Part shown: piece by piece, positions 13,513-20,485 of the stretch | Layout of the letters: each line of letters opens with the position of its first letter | Numbering within the stretch: the stretch's first letter is position 1 | NCBI GenBank assembly: GCA_031257655.1 | Contig: JAIROF010000125.1 | Coordinates: 1 to 25,256, forward strand | Length of the DNA stretch: 25,256 nt | From: Prevotellaceae bacterium | Lineage (GTDB): Bacteria; Bacteroidota; Bacteroidia; Bacteroidales; UBA932 | Direction of reading: 5' to 3' | The notes under the pieces: model-generated | Database searches by the model: none | What the model was told of the DNA's origin: nothing | What the model saw: the letters and a program-made list of their open reading frames with translations, nothing else | Translations under genes and position numbers: made by a program

Positions 13513-16395
13513 ATGTCACAAATCAGCATAAGAGGGGCTAAGGTGCACAACCTTAAAAATGTAGATGTAGCGATTCCGCGCGATAAGTTAGTGGTCATCA
13601 CCGGGCTTTCGGGGTCGGGCAAGAGCACGCTGGCGTTCGACACGCTTTTTGCGGAGGGTCAGCGCCGGTACGTGGAGAGCCTGTCGGCGTACGCCCGGCA
13701 GTTTCTGGGCCGGATGAACAAGCCGGAGGTGGACAGCATCACGGGCGTTCCGCCGGCCATTGCGATAGACCAAAAGGTCGGCACGCGCAACCCGCGCTCC
13801 ACGGTGGGCACCTCCACCGAAATATACGACTACCTCAAGCTGCTGTACGCCCGCATAGGGCATACCTTTTCGCCCGTTTCGGGGGTGGAGGTAAAGGCGC
13901 ACAGCGTGGCAGACGTAACCCGCTACATCGCCTCCCAGCCCAGCGAAAAGCGCATGGCGCTGCTCGCCCCGCTGCACCTGCCCCACGGCATGGGCTTCAT
14001 CGAAAAGCTTACGCTGCTCCTCCACGAAGGCTTTAGCCGGATATGCATTGCCAACGCCGGCGGGGAGTGGAGCGTTGCCGGCATTGAGGAGTACCTGGCG
14101 TCGCTGCCCAAAAAGAGCCAAAAGGGGGAGCCGGTGGAGGTGAGCGGCGAGGTGTTCATCCTCGTCGACCGCTTTGCCGCCACCGGCGACGAGGAGGCCC
14201 TGAACGACATCGGCGATTCGGTGCAAACCGCATTCTTTGAGGGAAACGGCAACATTCTGGTGGCCGACTTTCCCGTTACCTCGTCCGGCGGCGGGATGCC
14301 GGCGGGTGCGCCGTTCTCCAGCCGCTTCGAGGCGGACGGCATCACGTTTGAGCAGCCCTCGGAGCACCTGTTCAGCTTCAACAACCCGCTGGGCGCCTGC
14401 CGCCGCTGCGAAGGCTACGGAAAAGTTATCGGCATCGACGAAGACCTCGTCATCCCCGACAAGTCGCAATCCGTGTACAGCGACGCGGTGGCGTGCTGGC
14501 GGGGCGAGCAGATGAGCCGCTTTAAAGCGCAGCTCATCCGGCAGGCAGAAAAGCTGGGATTCCCCATCCACAAGCCCTACTACGAGCTTACGCCCGGACA
14601 AAAAGCCATCCTGTGGCGCGGCAAGGGGGCGTACGGCGGCTTAGACGCCTTTTTCGCCTACCTCGAAGAGAGCCGCTACAAAATTCAGCACCGCGTGATG
14701 CTGGCGCGCTACACCGGCAAAACCGTATGCCCCGACTGCAACGGCTCGCGCCTGCGCAAGGAGGCGCTCTACGTGCAGGTGGGCGGCAAAAATATCAGCG
14801 AGCTGGTGGTGATGCCGGTCGATACGCTGGCCAGCTTTATGGAAAACCTCGCGCTGAGCCGGTACGAGCAGCAGGTGGCCGGACGGGCGCTGGTGGAGAT
14901 AAAAAACCGGCTGCGCTTTCTCCAAAACGTCGGGCTGGGCTACCTTACGCTCAACCGCCTGAGCAACACCCTAAGCGGCGGCGAAAGCCAGCGCATAAAC
15001 CTGGCCACCTCGCTCGGCAGCAACCTCGTGGGGGCGCTCTACATCCTCGACGAGCCCAGCATCGGCCTCCACCCCCGCGACACCCAGCTGCTGGTGGGCG
15101 TGCTCAAGCAGCTGCGCGACCTGGGCAACACGGTGGTGGTGGTGGAGCACGAGGAGGAGATTATCCGCGCCGCCGACTGGATCATTGACATCGGCCCTAT
15201 GGCCGGGCGACAGGGCGGCGAAATCGTTTTCCAGGGACCGCCCCCGGCGCACCGCTCCTCCGACCGGAAAGCCACCCCGCCTCAGCAAGCCGACCCGCCT
15301 CAGCAAGCCGCAAAAAACAGCCTTACGCTGAAGTACCTGAGCGGCGCAGAAAAAATAGACCCCCCGGCGCGCTGCCGCAAAATGAGCAGCTACATAGAGG
15401 TGCAGGGCGCGCGGGAAAATAACCTGAAGAACATCAGCGTAAGGTTTCCGCTGGGGGGAATCGTTGCCGTTACGGGCGTGAGCGGGTCGGGGAAGTCGAC
15501 GCTGGTAAAAAGCATCTTCTACCCGGCGCTCAACAAGCTCATCAACGCCTACGGCGAAAAGGCGGGGCAGCACGACAAGCTGAGCGGCGACGTGAAGCGA
15601 ATAAAAAACGTGGAGATGGTTGACCAAAACCCCATAGGGCGCAGCAGCCGCAGCAACCCCGTTACCTACATCAAGGCATACGACGAAATTCGCAAGCTCT
15701 ACGCCGACCAGCCCTACGCCAAGCACAACGGCTACGGCGCCGCCCACTTCTCCTTCAACATAGACGGCGGCCGCTGCGAAGAGTGCCAGGGCGACGGATT
15801 CATAAAGGTGGAAATGCAGTTCATGGCAGACGTTACGCTCGTGTGCGAAGCCTGCGGCGGCAAACGCTTCAAGCCCGATATCCTCGAAGTAAAGTACAAG
15901 GGCTACAGCATCAGCGACGTGCTGGACTTTACCGTCAACCAGGCAGTAGAGTTTTTTGACGCGCAAAAAGACGCCGCCGCCAAAAAGGTGGCGGAGCGCC
16001 TCAAGCCTCTCCAAAACGTTGGGCTGGGCTACATCAAGCTGGGGCAAAGCGGCAGCACCCTGTCGGGCGGCGAAAGCCAGCGCGTGAAGCTGGCCTCGTT
16101 CCTCAACAAGGAAACCAACCCCAACCCCATCCTCTTCATCTTCGACGAGCCGACAACAGGCCTGCACTTTCACGACATAAAAACGCTCCTTAAGGCCTTC
16201 AACGCGCTCGTGGAGCGCGGCCATACGGTGCTGGTCGTGGAGCACAACATGGACGTGGTGAAGTGCGCCGACTGGGTCATCGACCTCGGACCGGAAGGCG
16301 GAGAGGCCGGCGGATACCTCTGCTTCTGCGGTACCCCACAGGAACTCGCCAAGCACAACGAGCTGCATACAGGAAAATTCTTAAAAAAACTTTGA
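13513..16395 (+). CDS. uvrA: UvrABC excinuclease subunit A
   Basis: UvrA is the DNA-binding ATPase that finds damage and loads UvrB in nucleotide excision repair. The 960-aa product from ATG 13513 (MSQISIRGAKVHNLKNVDV) has Walker A GLSGSGKST at 31-39, first zinc motifs CRRCEGYG and CPDCNGSR, a first LSGGESQRI with Walker B LYILDEPSIGLHPRD, then a second Walker A GVSGSGKST, the zinc finger CEECQGDGF...CEACGGKRF, and LSGGESQRV with LFIFDEPTTGLHFHD. An in-frame ATG at 13405 would add 36 residues but lies upstream of the promoter. Between the two ATPase halves a linker carries a perfect in-frame 18-nt duplication (15276-15311) giving PPQQADPPQQA, a small local expansion. Confidence 0.98.
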   Translation: MSQISIRGAKVHNLKNVDVAIPRDKLVVITGLSGSGKSTLAFDTLFAEGQRRYVESLSAYARQFLGRMNKPEVDSITGVPPAIAIDQKVGTRNPRSTVGTSTEIYDYLKLLYARIGHTFSPVSGVEVKAHSVADVTRYIASQPSEKRMALLAPLHLPHGMGFIEKLTLLLHEGFSRICIANAGGEWSVAGIEEYLASLPKKSQKGEPVEVSGEVFILVDRFAATGDEEALNDIGDSVQTAFFEGNGNILVADFPVTSSGGGMPAGAPFSSRFEADGITFEQPSEHLFSFNNPLGACRRCEGYGKVIGIDEDLVIPDKSQSVYSDAVACWRGEQMSRFKAQLIRQAEKLGFPIHKPYYELTPGQKAILWRGKGAYGGLDAFFAYLEESRYKIQHRVMLARYTGKTVCPDCNGSRLRKEALYVQVGGKNISELVVMPVDTLASFMENLALSRYEQQVAGRALVEIKNRLRFLQNVGLGYLTLNRLSNTLSGGESQRINLATSLGSNLVGALYILDEPSIGLHPRDTQLLVGVLKQLRDLGNTVVVVEHEEEIIRAADWIIDIGPMAGRQGGEIVFQGPPPAHRSSDRKATPPQQADPPQQAAKNSLTLKYLSGAEKIDPPARCRKMSSYIEVQGARENNLKNISVRFPLGGIVAVTGVSGSGKSTLVKSIFYPALNKLINAYGEKAGQHDKLSGDVKRIKNVEMVDQNPIGRSSRSNPVTYIKAYDEIRKLYADQPYAKHNGYGAAHFSFNIDGGRCEECQGDGFIKVEMQFMADVTLVCEACGGKRFKPDILEVKYKGYSISDVLDFTVNQAVEFFDAQKDAAAKKVAERLKPLQNVGLGYIKLGQSGSTLSGGESQRVKLASFLNKETNPNPILFIFDEPTTGLHFHDIKTLLKAFNALVERGHTVLVVEHNMDVVKCADWVIDLGPEGGEAGGYLCFCGTPQELAKHNELHTGKFLKKL

Positions 16396-16436
16396 TAATG
16401 GTTAATGGTTAATGGTTAATGGTTAATGGTTAATGG
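16396..16436. repeat. TAATGGT heptamer tandem repeat after uvrA
   Basis: Nearly six copies of TAATGGT begin on the base right after the uvrA TGA. It is the reverse complement of the CCATTAA repeat at 7902-7936. Confidence 0.9.
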
Positions 16437-16437
16437 C

Positions 16438-16556
16438 GCGATGCACGGAGTGCGGGGTGCGATGCATGGAGTGCGGGGTGCGATGCGCGATGTGCGGGGC
16501 ACGGGGCACGGGGCACGGGGCGCGATGCACGGAGTGCGGGGCGCGGGGCGCGGGGT
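16438..16556. repeat. GC-rich 21-nt imperfect tandem repeat
   Basis: Units of GCGATGCACGGAGTGCGGGG plus one base occur at 16438-16458 and 16459-16479, then decay; a further copy lies near 16520. Between are GCACGGG heptamer-like runs (about 16498-16520) and GCGCGGG runs at the end. Confidence 0.75.
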
Positions 16557-16559
16557 GAG

Positions 16560-16661
16560 GTGAGGCTCAACGACAGGTTTTCTTTTCGGACTATCTACAG
16601 GGCTTGAGCCGAACGCTATATGGATGAACCTCGCTTCTAAGGCCATGTCAAATATCACCAC
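16560..16661 (-). pseudogene. Short coding remnant, possibly from an insertion sequence
   Basis: A minus-strand frame from near 16661 reads MVIFDMALEARFIHIAFGSS..., followed by PVDSPKRKPVVEPHL, then runs into the GC-rich repeat, where it becomes TPCIAPR-type low-complexity protein. The first ~35 residues have normal amino-acid composition and start inside the GTAAACGAGGTGGTGATA motif that recurs nearby, so it may be the leftover edge of a mobile element. I cannot name a family from the residues. Confidence 0.3.
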
Positions 16662-16810
16662 CTCGTTTACACTCTAAGGCGGGGGTATCTGTATCAGTAC
16701 ATCGTTTACACTAAACATGTGATTATTGCTATATTCTTAATCCCACCCTACTTTTGTAAACGAGGTTATGATACGAATTAGACCATTAGATGTAAACGAG
16801 GTGGTGATAC
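16652..16810. repeat. Four copies of a 20-bp motif in two opposed pairs (IS-end-like)
   Basis: The motif TGTAAACGAGGTGGTGATAC occurs on the plus strand at 16791-16810 and, with two changes, at 16755-16774. On the minus strand it starts at 16671 (19 of 20 matching) and at 16710 (more diverged). Pair spacing is 39 and 36 bp, and the pairs point away from each other across a 44-bp AT-rich centre. Repeated terminal motifs beginning with TGT are typical of IS21-family ends; a MITE or protein-binding array are alternatives. Confidence 0.7.
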
Positions 16811-16860
16811 TTATCAAGTACATTTGGGGGAAGGTATGATGCTGAGGCAGGCCATGCGCC

Positions 16861-16970
16861 TTTGTGCGCCTCTGTGCGCCTCTGTGCGCTTCTGTGCGCT
16901 TCTGTGCGCCTCTGTGCGCTTCTGTGCGCCTTTGTGCGCTTCTGTGCGCTTCTGTGCGCTTCTGTGCGCC
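16861..16970. repeat. 10-nt tandem repeat, 11 units
   Basis: Eleven consecutive units of TCTGTGCGCY (two begin TTTGT) run from 16861 to 16970, with one decayed unit after. The last base alternates C and T between units. 10 bp is close to one DNA helical turn. All reading frames here are artefacts of the repeat. Confidence 0.92.
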
Positions 16971-17030
16971 TCTACGGCGTTGCCCACCCGCGCCTTGCGC
17001 AGCTCAAAATTCAAAATTTAAAATCCGGAA

Positions 17031-17061
17031 TTGCACATCTCATGATTTTCACCTAATTTTG
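17031..17061 (+). promoter_or_regulatory. Promoter of the SPOUT methyltransferase
   Basis: TTG (17031-17033), 20-nt spacer, TAATTTTG (17054-17061), a full match. The start codon GTG 17066 lies only 4 nt after the box, so transcription should begin at or next to it. Confidence 0.75.
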
Positions 17062-17065
17062 CGGG

Positions 17066-17860
17066 GTGGAACGAATTACCTCTTTGCAAAACCCCCGCGT
17101 AAAAAGCGTGCTGGCGCTCATGGAAAAATCCCGCGAGCGCCGCCGGAGCGGCTTGTTTGTGGTGGAAGGCGCACGGGAAGCTGGCCTGGCGGTGCAGGGG
17201 GGCTACCGCCTGCAAACGCTCTTTGTATGCCGCGAAATATGGGGCGAAAGCCGCCCGCTCCCGCAGGCAGAGCAGCGCTTTGAAATGTCGCCGGAGGTCT
17301 TTGCAAGGCTGGCCTACCGCGAGGGTAGCGATGGCCTGCTTGCGGTGGTATGGCAAAAAGCGCTGCTGCCGGAAAACTTGCGCCTGCCCCCAAATCCGTT
17401 TGTCATTGTGCTCGAAGCGGTAGAAAAACCCGGCAACTTGGGCGCCATTCTGCGCACCGCCGACGCTGCCCGCGCCGATGCCGTGATGGTTTGCGACCCG
17501 CAGTGCGACGTGTTCAACCCAAACGTTGTCCGCTCCAGCGTAGGATGCCTGTTCACCTGCCAGGTGGCGTGCTGCTCGTCGGGCGAAGCGCTGGATTTTT
17601 TGCGAAAACGAAAAATAAAAACGCTCGCCGCTACGCTCCAATCGGCAGCGTGGTACCACGAATGCGACATGCGCGGAGCCTGCGCCGTTGTGCTGGGCAC
17701 GGAGGCCGACGGCCTTACGGACTTCTGGCGGCAAGCCGCCGATGCTCAGGTCAAAATCCCCATGCGCGGCGCTATCGACTCGCTCAACGTGTCGGTCGCA
17801 ACGGCAATTATCACGTTTGAGGCTATGCGGCAGCGCGGATTTGGCGGCAGCGGCGGCTGA
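17066..17860 (+). CDS. TrmH/SpoU family RNA 2'-O-methyltransferase
   Basis: The 264-aa protein has an N-terminal substrate-binding domain (ITSLQNPRVKSVLALMEKSR, GLFVVEGAREAGLA) and a C-terminal SPOUT trefoil-knot methyltransferase. The three knot motifs are present: EKPGNLGAILRTADA, VLGTEADGL and IPMRGAIDSLNVSVATAI. It should methylate a ribose 2'-OH in rRNA or tRNA with S-adenosylmethionine; the target nucleotide cannot be read from sequence. The start is GTG 17066; the next ATG (codon 19) would remove conserved residues. The -7 box ends at 17061, so the mRNA is predicted leaderless or nearly so. It follows a repeat-rich 670-bp gap. Confidence 0.92.
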   Translation: MERITSLQNPRVKSVLALMEKSRERRRSGLFVVEGAREAGLAVQGGYRLQTLFVCREIWGESRPLPQAEQRFEMSPEVFARLAYREGSDGLLAVVWQKALLPENLRLPPNPFVIVLEAVEKPGNLGAILRTADAARADAVMVCDPQCDVFNPNVVRSSVGCLFTCQVACCSSGEALDFLRKRKIKTLAATLQSAAWYHECDMRGACAVVLGTEADGLTDFWRQAADAQVKIPMRGAIDSLNVSVATAIITFEAMRQRGFGGSGG

Positions 17861-18063
17861 TAACCTTACTGTAACACGAAAAAAAGGGTGGGGTGAAAAA
17901 TTGGCGGGGTGAAAAACCTAATTTAAATAACAAAATAACCTCAGCAGAGAGCTATAAGCATGAGCAACAACCTCACTACTTCACTAAAGCAAATGGGTTA
18001 CAATCAGCGTAATGCTTACCACATCATGCATTTTATGACATCATCAAAAAAAGTTGCTGAAAA
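17861..18063. other. Intergenic region with a fragment of the 11822-12119 element
   Basis: 17913-17951 (ACCTAATTTAAATAACAAAA, then TAACCTCAGCAG) matches the inner right arm of the inverted-repeat element at 11822-12119 in about 30 of 35 positions. No full-match promoter for the TlpA-like gene is seen. Confidence 0.5.
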
Positions 18064-18552
18064 ATGAAAAATGTATTGCTTTTGATAGCCGCCGGCGCCC
18101 TTGCGGCTTCGTGCACCGCCCGCAAAGCGAACCTTGAGGTGGGCGACAGCCTCCCGGCGTTTAGCGTGACGGGCGCAACAACCTCCTCCGGCTTGCTGGG
18201 CAAGCCAAGCCTCATCGTGCTCTTTGCTACGTGGTGCCCCGGATGCCAAATGGAGCTGCCGCAGGTGCAGGCGCTCTACGAAAAGTACGGCAAAACCGGA
18301 AAGGTGGCCATTGTGGGCTTTGCGCGTGAGCAAACAGCCGCCGAGGTGGATTCGCTGTGGCGCCAGGAGGCGTTTACCTTCCCCGCCTACCCCGACCCCG
18401 AGCGCAAAATTTACGCCCTGTTTGCCGAAAAAACCATCCCGCGCTGCTACCTCTTTGACGCTTCCGCCAAGCTGGTGTACAAGTCCGAAGGCTACTCGCC
18501 GGAGCAGGTGGCCGAGCTGATCAACGCCGTTGAGCAGATTGCCGCATTTTAG
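18064..18552 (+). CDS. TlpA/ResA-like thiol-disulfide lipoprotein
   Basis: This 162-aa protein has a lipoprotein signal (hydrophobic residues 4-15, lipobox LAASC with C17 the lipid-anchored residue). The mature part is a thioredoxin fold of the AhpC/TlpA type with the redox motif WCPGC (C58, C61) and a cis-proline loop at TIPRCY. It should sit on the periplasmic side of a membrane and reduce or exchange disulfides, for example in cytochrome maturation or surface protein quality control; the partner is unknown. It is short for the family, lacking the extra N-terminal domain of larger Bacteroidota TlpA proteins. The Nudix gene begins 55 nt downstream on the same strand. Confidence 0.88.
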   Translation: MKNVLLLIAAGALAASCTARKANLEVGDSLPAFSVTGATTSSGLLGKPSLIVLFATWCPGCQMELPQVQALYEKYGKTGKVAIVGFAREQTAAEVDSLWRQEAFTFPAYPDPERKIYALFAEKTIPRCYLFDASAKLVYKSEGYSPEQVAELINAVEQIAAF

Positions 18553-18607
18553 CAACCGGAGTGGCTTTGCCGATCCCATTAACCGCTCAAAAAATCCAAA
18601 AATCCGT

Positions 18608-19156
18608 ATGAATCCAACGCTCTCCGACTTCTACCCGTCAAACGTATTTAAGTTTTGCCCGTTTTGCGGCGCCAACGAGCTCGTGTGGGACGGCGTAAAG
18701 TCGCACCGCTGCGGCGCGTGCCACCGCAGGCTGTACGTCAACGAGGCTGCGGCAACCGTTGCCCTCATTGTCAACGCGCAAGGCGAGCTGCTGCTTGTAC
18801 GCCGAAAGTACGACCCGGCCAGGGGAACGCTCGACCTGCCGGGCGGCTTTGTAGACCTGGGCGAAACCGCCGAACACGCCATCATCCGCGAAGTGAAGGA
18901 GGAGCTGAACATAGAGGTGACCGAGCTGCAATTTTTCGGCTCATTCCCCAACCGCTACCTCTTTGGGGGGCTGACCTACTTCACGCTCGACCTCGTATTC
19001 ATCTGCACCGTTCACGACCTATCGCCCCTCTGCGCCGCCGACGACGCCGAAGCCTGCCTGTTCATTGCCCCGCAGAAAATAAACATCGAAGAAATCGGCC
19101 TGGAGTCGATACGGGAGGTGATCAAGAGCTACGCGCAGAAAATCCGGCGCTGGTAA
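18608..19156 (+). CDS. Nudix hydrolase with N-terminal zinc ribbon
   Basis: The 182-aa product from ATG 18608 starts with a zinc ribbon (C17-X2-C20 ... C35-X2-C38), followed by a Nudix domain. The Nudix box spans 80-102: GFVDLGE (G80, E86), then R94-E95 and E98-E99. The glycine usual near the end of the box is N101, a mild deviation; all metal-binding glutamates are present. Proteins with this layout resemble NudC-type NADH pyrophosphatases but are shorter, so the substrate (a nucleoside diphosphate linked to another group) is open. An earlier in-frame ATG at 18530 lies inside the tlpA-like gene and is not favoured. A possible promoter is TTG 18539 with TGGCTTTG at 18562-18569. Confidence 0.9.
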   Translation: MNPTLSDFYPSNVFKFCPFCGANELVWDGVKSHRCGACHRRLYVNEAAATVALIVNAQGELLLVRRKYDPARGTLDLPGGFVDLGETAEHAIIREVKEELNIEVTELQFFGSFPNRYLFGGLTYFTLDLVFICTVHDLSPLCAADDAEACLFIAPQKINIEEIGLESIREVIKSYAQKIRRW

Positions 19157-19226
19157 CCAATGGGGTAGGCGGCGGAAGTATCACGGTGGTTTTTGTTGCC
19201 GCAGGGTAGCGGCTGGAAATTAAAAA

Positions 19227-19430
19227 TTAAGGCTCAACCCCTAAAATGAGGAGCATAACCGGGCTGTACAGCATTTTGCCGGACATGGTTTTCTCCTTGC
19301 TTTCTTTTGTAAGAAGCTTGCCTGCATCAATGCTTTCAACGGTTTCGGTAATCTCTTTATACAACTTTTTGTGGTGAACAATGAGGTATTCTTCGCCGTT
19401 CAAATGCGAGTATTTTTGTGCTATTTTCAT
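19227..19430 (-). pseudogene. BstYI/BglII-like restriction endonuclease with internal deletion
   Basis: A 67-aa frame begins MKIAQKYSHLNGEEYLIVHH and continues with ID.GKLLTKESKEKT and GKMLYSPV, which, from memory, strongly resembles the N-terminus of BstYI-type type II endonucleases (family length about 200 aa). Directly after YSPV it reads MLLILGVEP and stops. That tail resembles the extreme C-terminus of the same family (VLIGIAP in BstYI as I recall it). So some 130-140 residues, including the catalytic core, seem to have been lost in frame. The product cannot cut DNA. Its ATG is 3 nt after the methyltransferase stop (19436-19434), so it was the second gene of a restriction-modification operon. 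Confidence 0.7.
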
Positions 19431-19433
19431 TGG

Positions 19434-20377
19434 TCATAATGTGTTGTTGGAGATTTTGAGCTGCATCCATTCCGTCGGCATTTGAGATACTTTCTCGTTA
19501 CCGGTCGGCTGGAATATGGCTTTCGTCATGGGGCGAATTTTCAATGTTCCTTCCTTAAAACTTTTTATTCTTTGATTGGCTATTTTACAATAAGCTTCCT
19601 CTTTTTCTATACCGATTGCATTCCGGTTGTTTTTAATAGCACCCAACACGGTAGAGCCAACTGGTCTACTACCCAGCTGTTTTCATTGGTAAGCGCTAAA
19701 ACGCAGCGTTCTACAAGCTCTATGGGAAATTGGCAGGGGTGCGCTGTTTTTTCAGGATGATTTGACTTGACGTTGGGGATATCCCACAAGGCTTGCTCCC
19801 AGTCTTGCTCAATAATTTCCCAGATGTCACTTGGATTCTTCCCCAGCGGATTTCCCGAAATCTGCCCTTTTTTGGGTCCCTTAAAATACTTTTTACCGGG
19901 ATATTTGGAAGGTACCCTGACATTGTCAAGGTTAAAAATATAGCCATCTGTTTTACTGAACCACAAAATGGTTTCATAACGACCGCTGAAACGGTTGCTT
20001 GCATGAAGCCCGTGTCCGAAATGCCAGATAATCCGGTTCCGCAGCTTCAGCCCGTGCCGATTGAAAATCCGGTAGTAGTAAACATCAAGCGGAAATACCT
20101 CCCCCTTGTCCACAAAATTTCCTGACTGCCAGCAAAGATTTCCTCTGTCCGAAAGCGTCCTTACAAGCTCCGAGATTATCTCTTCCTGCGTTTCAAGATA
20201 TTTTTCGATGCTCGTTTTCGTCTCGTATGATTTGCCGACATTATATGGCGGAGAGGTCAGGACAAGGTCAAATTTACCATCGTCTGCTCTTTTGAGAGCA
20301 GACAAGCAATCCTCATTTTGCATTTCACAATGAAGACCGGGATTGGCGTATTCAAATAAAGGTTCTTTTACTTGCAT
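19434..20377 (-). pseudogene. Broken TSPPY-type DNA methyltransferase (beta class)
   Basis: From ATG 20377 (MQVKEPLFEYANPGLHCEMQ) the frame has the catalytic motif TSPPY (41-45), WHFGHGLHASNRFSGRYETI and HPCQFPIELVERCVLALTNE, then ENSWVVD. There the S-adenosylmethionine motif, expected as DPFAGVGST, is interrupted: the bases read GACC then AGTTGGCTCTACC, giving DQLALPCW in this frame and a stop at 19607. The correct C-terminus continues in the next frame: VGSTVLGAIKNNRNAIGIEK to the TGA at 19436-19434. About 10 nt appear deleted at 19661-19664, which removes PFAG and shifts the frame. TSPPY before FxGxG is the beta-class order (N4-cytosine or N6-adenine). An upstream ATG at 20434 precedes the promoter and is unlikely. 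The region is AT-richer than its neighbours. Confidence 0.85.
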
Positions 20378-20395
20378 GTCAATTAAATTACCCGA

Positions 20396-20426
20396 CAAAA
20401 GTACATGAAAAACTCGGGTTTCCCAA
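20396..20426 (-). promoter_or_regulatory. Promoter of the restriction-modification remnant
   Basis: Minus strand: TTG (20426-20424), 20-nt spacer, TACTTTTG (20403-20396), a full TAnnTTTG match. It indicates a short leader to ATG 20377 and shows the broken operon may still be transcribed. Confidence 0.75.
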
Positions 20427-20485
20427 GCGTGCACAGTGAAAAAAGGGTGGAGTCTGAATTAAACAACTTGCGAAAGCTGAATTAT

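Noticed and set aside
14971..16368. 465-aa open frame opposite uvrA
   Set aside because: Antisense shadow of uvrA, rich in Val, Ala, His and Leu with no domain.
16814..17056. Several 64-66-aa frames on both strands
   Set aside because: They translate the 10-nt tandem repeat in different frames and have no independent support.
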